From the NCBI GenBank assembly GCA_035041965.1, contig JAPYMA010000103.1, forward strand, positions 124,001 through 188,000: DNA of 64,000 bases, given 5' to 3'. Shown here piece by piece: positions 1-12,539 of this stretch. The translations under genes and the position numbers were made by a program. A model generated the notes under the pieces. It saw nothing but the letters and a program-made list of their open reading frames with translations. It did not search any database and was not told the origin of the DNA. Each line of letters begins with the position of its first letter. Within the stretch, counting starts at the first letter, position 1. The DNA is from Anisakis pegreffii. Lineage: Eukaryota > Nematoda > Chromadorea > Rhabditida > Anisakidae.

Positions 1-3000
1 TGATCATGGAAATGTGAAATCTGAGTTGTTACAGGCAAATGGATTTGCTGTTATGGTATTTATTCATGGAGGTGCATTCGCTGTGCATTCATCATCGTTT
101 TATGGTGATATTGGAATTTGTCGGTTTGTAAAATTGCGTTCGCATGAGACTTCATTGGCAAATACATTCTCAGCAACAGCTTCGAATTGCTGCTGTTTAT
201 GAAACATCTCGAATGAACTAAAGAAAAGGACCTTAGGCATCACAGAAACTAAATTCCTAACTTGGTCTCTTCTATGGTCCAAATAGTCTGTGCAAGTTTA
301 CAATCATTGCTATGTGCCTGATCTTGTCGCCAGAATTGGGGATAAGTTCTCGAAGCGATAAACGATGATGCGCATTCTTGAAATATGGAACATTTATGAA
401 TTTATAGATGTCTGTGCGCAAAAGATATCATTGTGGTAACCGTTCAGTATCGCTTGGGAATTCTCGGTTTTGCGGCAACCGGTGACGACAGTTGTCCAGC
501 CAATCTGGGACTGCGCGATCAAGCGTTCGCTCTCAGGTGGATCAAAGAGCAGATACCGATTTTCAAAGGAGATCCTGACAATATCACTGTGGCTGGTCAG
601 AGTGCCGGAGGTGTTTGCACGGATTTGTTAATGCTTTCGCCATTCTCACGAGGTGATTTATCCGTTTTGCAGATTTCGTTATTTGTTCAATTGCGCAATT
701 TTAAACATGATGATTATATTTGATGTTGAGTGTTGACAGAGTTATTGATGTGCATCAACAATACGGAACATTTTTGTTAAGATTTGTTCTCGAAAGCAAT
801 CGTAATGAGTGGAAGTGCGTATTGCGGTTGGGCAATGAATAGTACACGCAGAGTACGGAATGCGTTGATGTTGCACGCTCGTCAGATCGGATGGAAATAT
901 CCTGAGAATGGTGAAGATATTTGGCAATTTTGTTTTATCTTTCAAAAATCAGGTGTTAACTCAGATTTCGTTTTGATCACGTTAGCATTTTAACTAGAAA
1001 ACATACTCTGACTAATGCAGTAGAAAACTTTTTAGAGTCAAATGACATGAGAGCGTTGATATAGTTGCTAAAGCCATGGCATTTCGCACAGCATGAAGCT
1101 AGATGTGCTCAAAAATGCCAAATCGCATCTGGAAAATGTAACTGAATATGATTGAATATGGCTTTCAGATATAGCTATAAGCTCATAAGTCAGACTTGTT
1201 TGACTTTGAAAATTACATCACAAAAATAAGATATTCTAACGTATAAGGAATTTAAAAATGGCCAAAGAATTTTTGTGGTCATAATTTATAAGCAAATCAC
1301 TTTAAGGTGATGAAAAAGCGATGAATCGCGATATGATCGAATATCTGAAAGAGAAACGAGCAAGTGCACTCTCTTTGGGGGTTCGGTCATTGAGGAAACG
1401 AAAAGATAATATCTACGGAATTGACTTCACACCAGTTTATGATCGTGACTTTTTTCCGGAACCCATTGAAGAATTGAGGAAAACGGCACCAAAAAAGAAA
1501 TGTATTACAGGCACTACCGAATACGAGGGACTCTTCTTTGGTAGGAGGCTTTTACATATATCTAAAAGCTCATAAGTCAGACTTGCTTGACTTTTCGCTC
1601 TTGCTAAATGCAAAACTTATCTTTGACATAACGAAAGAATAGTAACTAGGTATCATGATAGAATGGATTTAATCCGGAGATTCCACTTTGGATGTATATT
1701 GCTTCTTCAGTGAATTTCATCGTTGATTTGAAATTGCTCGTTGTGATTTGAGGAGAAATTTGTTGAAAAGTATCGTCGCAGCCGAGCACTTTTTTTCAGC
1801 GACATATCGAGAGCGAAAATATAATAAGGAAGCAATGGCTAGTTTAATAACCGAATTCGTTGGTAATAATGAAGTAATCAAGAACAGTGCACTCGAATTG
1901 TATCCTACTGAAGGAAAGTCGAAAAAAGATGTGACCAGAGAGTATATGAAGGTAGATGAGCTGAGAATCTTCTGTTGTTCACGAACTCGAATTTCCTCTC
2001 CAAAGACTCTTCTGTAGTCCTACATTGATGTCTTTAAAGCTCTGGAAAATCATATAGTACACCTGGAATCATTGGCGACAGCTAGACATGCTTGCAAAAT
2101 GATCACACTCTCCTTCTATTCGTAAATAAGCAGATTTCAAAATGAGTTTTGCTTTACGGTCACTTGAGTATTCATCCAACTGGACAAATCTAGGTGATTA
2201 GCTCGTATTGATGATTCAGCTGGTGTAATACATGAAACGTGCGTGTTTCAGTTATACAGTGATTTGTTTGTCAACAATGCTATACATGCATTCGCAGAAA
2301 ATATGACACGAGCAGGCCATACCGTTTATTTGTATAATTTTGAATATCATCCACCATCGTTTGGTGCATTGGGATGGGCATTCCCTTTCATTGGTTGGTA
2401 GCTTTTTCTTACTGAATATAAATATTGTAACCCGCATATTTGATTGAGAAGATTCATTGCGATAACCAGTATTAGACTGAGCGGAATACTGGAAATGAAC
2501 TTTGAAAAATTGGCATGATCACTTGATCGCAGTTTATGAAATTTTTTTTCATTTCAATCAGTCGCATTGTACTCATCCGCTTCAACAGACTGCTCCTGAG
2601 GAACATTAGCAGCGATTCTTCGCTGGCATTCTGAAGTTTCATGAGGTTTTCAGAGGCAACGCACGGTACGGAGCTTCCGTTTCTTTTTGGTAAATGCATC
2701 TTCACAGGACCGAAATTCAACGAAGACGATTTGAAAATACTTGATCAATACACAACATTATTCGCGAATTTCATCAAAACTGGGTGTGCCCCATTCATGC
2801 GTTTATAATTTAGTTACCCTATGAAGTGCTTTATCTATCGTTATAGCAAATAAAATAAACATCTGATCAAACAGAACACTCACAGAACAAATATGTACTA
2901 TATCAAGTTGCTATTCGAGGAAACGCCAGAAAGATGAAATGCATGATGCACGCTTAACATCTCGCTTACATTCAATTATTTTTTGTAGTTCAATGATATC

Positions 3001-3326
3001 GAACGTTTCATGATAGCAATAGAACAAAACTGAATCCCAACAAATCAAAAGCCACACTCAAATTTAGGGATCCGAATTCGGATGGCATACCGCAATGGCA
3101 ACCGTTAACCGCAGAAGATACGTGGCGATATTATAGCGTGAATTTGACGTGTGCAATGCGTGAAAATTATCAAAGACGACGGGCATCGTTTTGGAATGCG
3201 ATAAAATTGGAGAAAACCTACACCGATTCAGCCACCGGAAGCAACGATGAAGAACCGAAAAATCTGAAAGCAGCAGAAGCACCTGAAAACGAAGAACAAA
3301 AACAGTGCAAAAAATCCGACGATTAA
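1..3326 (+). CDS. Type-B carboxylesterase, 5'-truncated by the window edge, one apparent frameshift
   Basis: Alpha/beta-hydrolase that would cleave carboxylic esters. Exons read as <1-123, 408-652, 782-910, 1307-1540, about 1711-1951, 2252-2393, 2654-2783 and 3068-3326, and the phases close at every junction except that around exon 5. Exon 1 carries the oxyanion-hole motif HGGAF. Exon 2 carries the nucleophile elbow GQSAGG. Exon 4 has the acid residue in TEYEG, and exon 7 the catalytic His in ATHGTEL, so the triad is complete. The C-terminal tail after FWNAIK is charged and shows no anchor. Exon 5 enters from its acceptor in one frame but its conserved part (1727-1951) lies in another, with a stop at 1724; this is a frameshift, an assembly indel or a degraded gene. 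The N-terminus lies upstream of the window. Family assignment is secure; substrate is unknown. Confidence 0.88.
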
Positions 3327-3512
3327 TCCCTCAAATCAAGTTCTGTCAAATGTTGAACGTTACCAATAATACCGACATTCATTCGTGTTCATTTTTGATG
3401 CCAATATTGTAAAATGTTAATCGGTTGTTATCATTTTCTAGGAATTGATGAATTTATATGTAATGAATTTGAATGAAAATGTAATGAATTTATCGATGAT
3501 TGTAAATAGAGC

Positions 3513-3518
3513 AATAAA
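3513..3518 (+). promoter_or_regulatory. AATAAA poly(A) signal of the carboxylesterase
   Basis: AATAAA lies 187 bases after the TAA stop ending at 3326, a plausible 3' UTR length. Confidence 0.55.
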
Positions 3519-4586
3519 TTTCAAACAGATTCGTAACTGTCTAAAATTCCCAATCAAAACATTTGATCTTGAATGCTGTTAATTAGCATCTAAGTGCTTG
3601 TTCGTAAGTTTTTGGATATGATTATCAATTGAAGAAGCAAGTATGCGCCCGAATATCGGTAGAAAAAGCAGTTGAAAAGTTTATGATATTGATAAGTTTC
3701 ATTTTTCCAATGGTTGCGCTGTGACAGCAAAGTGATAAACGGAAAGGCTATAGACCTTTTCATGCCTTTCCATATTGTAAAATCATTCTTACGCTTACAA
3801 TTAGTGTTATCATATTGTTTGCACGAGTGTTATCATATTGGCCATACATCAAAAAAGTCAATCAACTTTCGTAAATCATTATTCAACATTATTCAGCTTA
3901 AATGCGGCGAGACATCATCGTCAGTGTGTCTAATGCATTCACCATTAGTTTTCCCAACCGACAAATTTTATTTAACGTCACCCTTCGGTTCCATTGCGAG
4001 AATTTAAGGTTCACAGTAGCTCGCTAAAGTAATCAGCTTGTTTTACGATAGCTTAACTCAAAACTACCGTACGCAGTATCGTATTGTAACGTTGCAGTGA
4101 TGGAATGCGACCGACATGCAGTGCTGTATTGAGTTGCGAATAGGGACTATCGAACCCGAAAAGAAATTTGGCGAACGATCCCACCTACTATGAATTGTCG
4201 TTGTCGATTGAAGATTGACGTTTCCATCCGATTGACGCATTTGTGGTCTTTTTTCGGAAAAATCGATGGAATAATTTCACATTTCGCATGCCGTCGTTTC
4301 TTGTTTCTACCACATTAATCTCAGTCATTTTATGATGGGCCGTTGCTGTCGGTTATGCAGCATATGAGGAATTGAATTGTGAGATTGGTAAAGCGTAGAT
4401 TGAAGAGATAGCCGCGTATTATGTGATTGCCGCCGCCTTTCTTCATTGACATTGTTCTGTCTCGAAAATTTTCGCTTGAAATGTATTTGTTCTGGTGCTT
4501 ATTTGTGGCCAATAATGATGAGGAATTTATTTTCAGTAAGTATTCATTTGTAGCGGTACTCAAAACGATTCTAAAGGCTGTCCACG
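3519..4586. other. Intergenic region between carboxylesterase and PITP
   Basis: No supported gene. It holds a diverged copy (3769-3829) of the PITP exon 3/intron 3 junction, listed separately. An open frame at 3714-4007 crosses that copy but shows no family resemblance. The promoter of the PITP gene should lie here, but I see no clear core element. Confidence 0.5.
3769..3829 (+). repeat. Diverged upstream copy of the PITP exon 3 end plus intron 3 start
   Basis: This stretch matches 5423-5477 over about 55 bases, with a 6-base insertion and a few substitutions. The source segment covers the last 25 bases of PITP exon 3 and the first 30 bases of intron 3. The copy lies 1.65 kb upstream in the same orientation. 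Confidence 0.8.
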
Positions 4587-6986
4587 ATGATCATTAAAGA
4601 ATAGTAAGACCTTTTGTCTCATATCTTCTTACTGAATTTGTTCTCGATTCTTTGGTACACTTGATAAAATGTCTACTTTTATCGAAAAATTACTGCTCTT
4701 AAATGAAGTTGTTCTGAGAGTGGAGAGGTGTTCAGAAATAAATTTTAAAAACTTTCATTGAACACATTTCTCTTTAAAAGATAACAAGCATATGTCATGG
4801 AATCCAATGTTATTGGTTTTCCTCCAGTTGATATGAGCGAAAATGTTTGTGTTCCTCATAAATATTCTTTTCAGTCGAGTGGTGTTGCCGATGACGGTAG
4901 ATGAATATCAAGTGGGTCAGCTATGGTCAGTAGCTGAGGCATCTAAAGCTGAAACGGGTGGTGGAGAAGGTGTTGAGGTGTTGAAAAATGAGCCTTTTAC
5001 CGATGTACCGCTATTAGGTGGTCGCTTTTCGCAAGGGCAATACACCCATAAAATATATCATTTACAGTCGTAAGTTTACTCATTCTCAGATAATTATATT
5101 CCGAATTGTTTTTGCTCAAAATTCGAATTTTATCATAAGTAGCGCTTTGTGTGCCGTGATATTTTCTCTTCTCCAAATCTACTCGAATTGATCCACTTTG
5201 TGGCCTAAATATTCATTTTAACGGTCTTATTGCTTCAAAATTCTAGCTGACTATTTATGAATATTCTTGTATTTGATTACTGTATTTGTTGTTCTGAAAT
5301 TTTTGTTTCCGTCTGATGTCTCGATATGTGAATGTCATTATTTCCAGAAAAGTACCATCAATATTGCGAAAGATTGCACCAAAGGGATCACTGGCTATCC
5401 ACGAGGAAGCATGGAATGCGTATCCATATTGTAAAACCGTTCTTACGGTTAGTGTTATCATATTGTTTGCACGAGTGATCAGAAGAGATTGACGACGCAA
5501 ACACACATACCATGCTATGATTCACATCTTATGCCATAATCGTTAACACCCGTCAATCAGTATTTCACATTCCTCATATTTGTTTACTTTTATACGTCAT
5601 AATCTTTGGTGCATTGATAATTCATGTCTTTTGAAAGAGAGGTATTATTCGTTTGTTTGCAGAATCCTGACTATATGAAAGAGAATTTCTTCATCAAAAT
5701 CGAGTCAATGCATTTACCCGATAGGGGCACCACAAAAAATGCACATGGATTGAGTGACGATGAGTTGGCCAATCGTGAAGTTGTGTACATCAACATCGCT
5801 AATAATAACGAATTCTTATCAAATGCTGTGAGTTTTTGCTTATTAAGACGTCTTCCTAAGTTTCTCGCCCACATTCAGATTGAAAAAATCGATCTGTATT
5901 ATAATCTTCAACTTCTTTTGGGGTACGAAATTGACGAACGGGAATGAGAGAATTTCTTTTGGTGAAGGAGAATACGTATTATTTTAGGATATCAAGCCGG
6001 AAACCTCTCCAGCCTTGTTCAAATCGAAGAAAACCAATCGAGGACCACTCACCGGAGATTGGCGAAGTACGGTCGAACCAGTGATGTGCGCTTATAAACT
6101 CGTCACTGTCTACTTTAAGTGGTTTGGATTCCAAAAATTGGTAGAATCTTTCGCACATTCGGTATGTTTCAATAGTTTGTTCTGTTTTCATTCTTTCCTT
6201 ATTGTCACGTAAATATACATGAGAATCAATGATTCAGTCAGAGTTATTGCTTATTCAATGTTCTGTTTTATGGATGACTTGAGGTGTTTTATTGGAACCG
6301 AATCAAATTTTGCCATCATTTTTGATTGCCTTCGTCCAATAGTGAGATTGACGTCAATGTGTAGGCAGGCTGCGTTAATGCGTTCGGTGTTAAGTGAGAT
6401 TTATGAGGAGTTTATAGCGATAATGTTTAAGCAATATCCACGATTATTCTCGAAATTCCATCGTGAAGTGTTTTGTTGGATCGATAATTGGTATGGCTTG
6501 ACGATGGCTGATATTCGAGCAATTGAGGAGAAAGCCCAAAAAGAATTAGATGAGGTGAGTGTAAGGCCGAGCATAATCGTTTTATTTGATTATCATCGTT
6601 ACCTTTTTATGTATCTTATGCAGCTGAGCTAGCTGCGGTATTTACCTCTGCATATCTGCGCTATGCGAAGTGAATGAAATTAAAGGGTTTTGCCGTTTCG
6701 CTTGTTTCAACTGACGTAGTAAATCGCCAAAGAAATTGTATCTTTACATGTTATAATATCGATTCGGGAATCTGCTTATGAAGAAAGCAGTCATGAAATA
6801 AGTGATAAGTGCACAACGAGGCATGAATCCTTACAAGAGAATACAAATGGGTATTGCTTTAAGGTCTGCTGAAAGTGTTTATAACTGATTATTCCGACAT
6901 TAAGCAGCTCACAATTAATTCAGAGTGAATGTTCGTGTTTGTTTCAGGCTCGTCGGAATGGTACAGTGAGAGGAATGACAGCATGA
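4587..6986 (+). CDS. Class I phosphatidylinositol transfer protein (PITP alpha/beta type), complete
   Basis: Single-domain lipid carrier that exchanges phosphatidylinositol and phosphatidylcholine between membranes in the cytosol. Seven exons: 4587-4603, 4875-5069, 5348-5447, 5663-5827, 5988-6161, 6432-6554 and 6948-6986. All phases close and give 270 aa, the usual family length. The 17-base first exon supplies the start and splices inside the conserved KEYR segment. Family landmarks follow in order: [60 protein letters not shown] and a C-terminal RGMTA. The segment before GQYTHK is a few residues longer than in vertebrate proteins. There is no membrane segment or PITPNM-type extension, so it is the soluble class I form. 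Confidence 0.96.
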
Positions 6987-9900
6987 TGGTACCAATACAA
7001 TGTAGGAATATTTGATTCATTCGCATTGATCGAAGCGGTTTTCGAAAGATTGTTTGTGAGCAAAATTGATTTTAAGTTTAATTTATTCCAGTCGCAATTA
7101 AATCTCTTTCAATGATTTCATTTCCAGTTTGTTTCTGAACGATTTCGTTTGGTTTTATTCTTTTCTCTTTTCTTTATTTAGCAAAAAAATTGTATCCTTG
7201 TGAATCATCTCGGGACCTTCATCCACTTAATTAGGTTTAGTCATTGTTTATTCTCTCTCTCTCTCGTTGCTTCTTATTCTTCGAAACTTGTTGGTGTTTC
7301 ATGACAATCTTCAGTTCCGTTTCGAGATGATGGTACAGTGAATCATTCAGCGTTTGGTCTTTCTGTGATCCCCTTTGAATTGTTGGCTGTCTAACGTTCA
7401 TTTTATACGAGCTATAAAGATTCAACCAACTCTATGTCTGCAGGTATGAGCAATAGTAGTAGTTGTTGTAAATTCATCTATTCATTAGGAGCTGATGTCT
7501 TTCTGAATATACTGGATCATTTCGTCCGGTGTCTTGTTGATTTATTAAAAGCAATCTTAAGCTTGACGTTTTCAGTTATTGATATTCATGTAACGTAATT
7601 TCCGTTGGATGTCTAGTCACATTCTCTATCTCTGCTGCTCTCTTTTTCAGCTATTTTCTCCCAGTCTCTCTTCATTTGTCCTTCCTTCGATATGAATACT
7701 CGAATATCTGCATCAGTATATCCTCAGCATCTTCCAAAAATCAGAAATGAAATTGATAATCAAATTGAGTAAAACGTGGAATGTTTATTTCATCCGTCAG
7801 TTCTGTTTGTTTACATAATTTATCGTATGTTCGTTTCTTGACATCATTTCACTGCTATTTGAATTATTGTTGATCGATATTAATTAATGGTTATTTCGAA
7901 ATGTTGTATCAATAATAATACCAGTAATGATATCTGTTGCTGCTATTGTTTCGTGCAACCAGTGTGTTTGTTCGAGTAGCTTTAATTATCTTCTCGCTTA
8001 ACATTGTCAAGAAGAAATTTAGTTACGTTACTGAAGTTTCAGTCTGTAATTTTCATTGGTATATTCTATATTGGTGTTTGTTACGTTGCTTTCTTATGTA
8101 CGATGCTCATATACTTGTAAGGTTTGATCATTTGGTTATGTTTCATTTTATTTTCATTCATTTGATTTCGTTTCATTTATTGCTCGGTGTTGTGATTTTT
8201 CTTTATTGTTTCTTTTTTCTTTCCTTCCCATTTTCTAATTTGTTCGTTCTATTTTTTTCCTTTTCGGCTTCTTAAATCAATTCTTCTCAACTTCTCCATT
8301 TGAAAGATTCTCCAATAGAATTGAAAATAGTTATCTGATTGGGTGTTTTTATGAGTGTACACAGTGCGATTGTTGTTAAAGTTTGTGGTATGTTTCAACA
8401 AATTTGTGGTTTTTTCTTTCATATCTGAAATCGAAATTCCATCTGTTGAATGTGTCTGGGGATTTTATAATAGTCGTACTTTTTATTGTATTCGGTAAGA
8501 GGAAAGATTGCCTAAAAAATAGTTTCCCGAGTGGATTCCAAGTGAAAATTATGAGAAGTTTAGAAGATGAGGTGACGGTATAATGAACAATGTAAATGGA
8601 GAAGCGTCAACGCTGTGATAAAATCGGTGGATTTGATTTGTTGTGAATTCGATTTCGGTTCGTTTATGTGTGTGTGTGTGTTGGTGTTTAAAACTGTGAC
8701 CGGTGTTCGATTGTGAATTCAGAGCTGGATTTTTGCATATTTCATATTCTTATGGATATTTATTATCATCGGTTGTCTTAACTGAAATTTCTTTCGTATG
8801 CACATCTGTTCGTTACATCTTAATGTTTGATTTTTGTTTTTTTTGTTTGTTGTTTTTTTCAAAACTTTATTTGCATCCGTCTTAAAGTACTTCAATACTG
8901 CTGCTTTGTACTTCGTATGTGCTTAAAACAGATTCACTTTTCATGTTGAAGCGATATTTCGTGGCGTTTTAGTATGAAAAAAAAAGCTATGGAATGAAGT
9001 ATTCAGTGAATTTCATCGATTTTTAGAATTAATTGGTGTACTTTGGACGAATTTTTGTTTTTTTTTGGGAAGAGTTTTTAGTTTTATATTCGAAATTTTC
9101 ATTGTTTACTCTGCAATAACATCACATCGCAGCAGACCTATCAAATGCTTTTCTTTAAGCTGAATATTTGCATGTTGGTTTTATAGAGGGGCTATTATTG
9201 ATGCTATTCCCGGTGTTATTTTATTGGGATAGCAGGGGTAGATCAGTTTTCTTATCCGTCGTCAATTCATCGTTTTTGTTCGTTGAAAATGTTAATTGTT
9301 AATTTTCTTTGAAATTGTTGCATTTAATTTTGCGCAATTCTCACAAAACGAATAAATTTTCATTCATTTTTTCCACATAGTTCTTTTTTCATTCTCGTGC
9401 TTTCTATGTGTAGTCTCTTCGAATTTCTTATAAGTTCTCAAGTTGTTCAGTTTTCTAACATTATTTTCAAACATTTGTAATAGATTTTTTGGTTGGGTCT
9501 TGTGTGCCTCCAAAGGAAAGCAATATTGAAAGTGCTCTTGATATGAAATCGTATAAGAATAAGAACATATCTTGGAGGATATATGAGAGGTCGTCATGTT
9601 GATTATATTATGTTGAAATATTTTACTTCGTTGCTAACTCTGATCCAATCAGAAAGCAAAAATTTTTCGTTTTTTTTCTTCGAAATGAAATTTTTATTTC
9701 AAAAGTAATTTTGAAATAAGAAACTTCATATTCTATCGGTTTCGCTGTTGTTGTTTCGTCTCCTATCAAATGGTTCTGTTTACGTTTCTGATGTTATGCG
9801 GATTATTTGCAATAGTGCGAGAATATTTTGCTGGCATTGTGGTTCAATTGCTACTTTCAATTGTTAGCATACTAAAGCCTGTTTCATTTCAATGAATAAC

Positions 9901-10458
9901 TTATTAATACTTTTTTTAAAATATATTCTCTATGCTCACACATTCTCAATAAAGTATTTCAACGTTGTTATTGAAATGTTGTTCGGTTGCTTCGTTTCGC
10001 AAAGTTTCGTTTTTGTAGAACATTCAAAGCCAGAATGCTTTTCTGTCAATTATATCAAGATCGACGATCACAAGCCAAAATCTCATCTGGAAGTGCAATC
10101 AGCACAATGCTTGATAACTGGAGAGATGTGATAACTTGCTGCATTTCTGTGCTTGAATTTTGAAAAGTACGTCAAAGCATTAAACAATTAATTAGCCCAC
10201 AGGATTTCCAATATATTCCACGCTAGCACATGCTTATGCATATTTTTCGGAAACGTGCATCACTTCGGCAATTGTTAGAAGTTGCTATTGTCTTATAACA
10301 AAACTGATCAGAAGCGTAAAGTCAGGAATAGATTTTCAAATGTTGTAAGAAGTTTGGAAGAAGTTTTCAAGAAATTTTCACTAAAACCAGCTGAGTCTTA
10401 GCTTGTGGGTTGTTGTGCTCATCGAAAGCGTTGTTTTTGAACGAGGTGTTCGGTTTCG
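6987..10458. other. T-rich gene-poor interval
   Basis: No supported gene on either strand. Between about 7900 and 9400 the plus strand is strongly T-rich, so open frames there translate to Phe/Leu/Ser-rich strings without family resemblance. A CT run lies at 7251-7264 and a GT run at 8668-8682. AATAAA matches occur only near 9350 and 9948, far from the PITP stop. Part may be PITP 3' UTR or the XLF-like gene's promoter, but nothing marks the boundary. Confidence 0.5.
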
Positions 10459-11922
10459 ATGGAAATTCTCAGTGAAAATGATCTAATCCGAATCGCATGG
10501 ACAACGACTGGTTTCTCAACGGATTCGCAAAGATACGCCGTTAAACTTTTACTTCGAGTAGGTCAATTCACGGATACTCACAATATCAAAGTGGATAGTG
10601 TAGGTATTCATAAAATGCAAACCTATTCATTTCATGTGTCACATAAACTTACGATCAGTAGTCGAATCTTGGATGTGAAGTTTTTAAGACGTATCAAATA
10701 ATTTTTTTTAATATTTCCGTTTCTGACTAAGTAATGTTCCTATTGAATGAAATTTTGAGGATGGCGATTTGATAACGCTTCTAACTGATTATCAACACCT
10801 TTACTTGGATCGTGTTCCTCTCGCCAAGACTTTCACGGCGATAAACGCGAAACTGAGTGCTCCAGATGCGGTGCTTTTGACGAAAATTAGTGAACTGTTC
10901 GCTTCTGAGAGTGCAAAATCTGAGTTGTCCACATCATCAGACTCTGTCGAGCATGATTCGATTACAGTCAGTCTCGAGAACACAAGTGGCAAACGTAACT
11001 TCAAGTGGAAATTCGAAGGACGTTTAATCAGCGACCATGGGCAATCGGTATGCGATGCTGTACACTCGATTTTGTTGAGAAAATGTTCTTCGTTTGGATA
11101 TCGTAGCTTTTTGGATCGTGGATTGTTTTGACTTCCAGCGACTATTCATTTTCGATCTGTATGAACCCCTCTAGTACGACCGTCAGCATCATGAGTCATG
11201 CGTGTATTTTGCGAGAAGAATGACCGATATTCTAACATAAGATTTCTTTTACATTTTTATACGGTAAATCACTAGCGATCATTTTCAGTGCCGAATCAAT
11301 AGAGTCAATTGTTTCAGTTTTACGTGCATGTGGTTCGCCCAATGCTTGATATGCTATCGTTAGCAGCTGATTTACATCGTCTCGAATTTCTGAAAGGTAG
11401 CAGCGAACAGTTATTGTATATTACTGCTTTGGAGTCTTTACTGTGAATGCGATTGTTTTTCTTTTTCTTTGAATTCGTATAACATTCGAAAAGCATATTT
11501 CAGATAACGTCAAGTTGAAACAACCAAAAGACGCGTTTTCGAAGGTACAAGTTCGTAAACTCTACGAAATCGTCACCTCATCATTGGACTATTCGGCTGT
11601 CGCCAGCAAACTGAACGACACAACCGAAACGACGAATTCACTCCCGGACACACCTCCACCGGAATCCCGGAAACGACCCACTGAGAGCAGCGATAATAAT
11701 GATGACAAGGATGATCAGTCTGAATCGTCACTACCTCCTACTCCACCTCCGCAAGAAACCCCTGCAAAATCGGTGAGGTGCGAAGATGATTCGGAAGAAA
11801 ACAACCATGAAACGAAAAATGCGTCCGGTGATATTCAGATGAAAAGTGCCGAAAAATCGCCAGCCCCAAAGCCGAAAGCATCGAACACAGCTACGCCAAA
11901 GAAACGAAAATTAAGATTCTAG
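10459..11922 (+). CDS. XLF/NHEJ1-like non-homologous end-joining factor
   Basis: Candidate DNA-repair protein that would bridge Ku and the XRCC4-ligase IV complex at double-strand breaks. Four exons: 10459-10557, 10760-11047, 11318-11396 and 11504-11922; all phases close, giving 294 aa, against 299 aa for human XLF. The head domain shows the XLF order: an N-terminal AW pair, a hydrophobic strand joined across intron 1 to DLITLLTDYQHLY, then NAKLSAPDAVLL and a WKFEG strand. Exon 3 has a VVRPMLDMLSLAADL segment resembling the RPL-MGM motif that opens the coiled-coil stalk. Exon 4 encodes a disordered Pro/Ser/acidic tail ending PKKRKLRF, which could act as a nuclear signal and as an XLF-type Ku-binding tail. 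The assignment rests on recognised pattern and length, not a search. XRCC4 or PAXX are less likely alternatives. Confidence 0.75.
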
Positions 11923-12103
11923 TGACGATCGAGACTGATCTATTTTGTGCTGCTATCAATCTGTGCTCTTGAAACGTCCCTATCTTCATTGACTTTTCTA
12001 ATTGTTCATTGATATTCTCATCAAGTGATCTTGCTGTACTTGTACGTAATTGTTCCCTATTTTTCACTCGTATATTATCCGGTTATGGCATTTGAGGTGA
12101 TGA

Positions 12104-12109
12104 AATAAA
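12104..12109 (+). promoter_or_regulatory. AATAAA poly(A) signal of the XLF-like gene
   Basis: AATAAA lies 182 bases after the stop at 11922. A minus-strand AATAAA (TTTATT at 12225-12230) could serve the converging kinase gene. Confidence 0.55.
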
Positions 12110-12539
12110 GTTCCACTTGAATATGTGTGTGTGCAGTACCGAGTTCAGACCTCCTCTCAACATTGCAAATTCCTTTGGATTTAAAAAGATTTTTCCGAAA
12201 CAGATCCCAGCGCATTCATTTTGGTTTATTAAGTTGTGTTTTCAAACTGTTCTTGGCTTTTCCATAAGAATACATTGCATTCTTTGTTTTTTTACAAGAC
12301 TACTTTTCGCACTCGTCATTTTTCATGGAAACAGTTTTGTATGGTTTTTTTTTCAGTTTTTTTACAGTTTTGCTTATTAGAAACTACTCATTCATTGGTG
12401 CATTGTTGCAATGAATTGATGTTTTTGTATTATCTGATAAAGCATACATTTTACTGTTTTTAGCAGAATGTTAGTATGGTACAGTCTTATTCATTGATCA
12501 TGAATTGTTGTCTAAAATGTGCATCAAATTCTCATCAAA

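Noticed and set aside
3714..4007. 97-codon plus-strand frame
   Set aside because: It crosses the duplicated PITP exon/intron fragment and shows no coherent protein.
7937..8275. Phe/Leu-rich frame resembling membrane segments
   Set aside because: The hydrophobicity follows from T-rich DNA; no acceptor, donor or motif.
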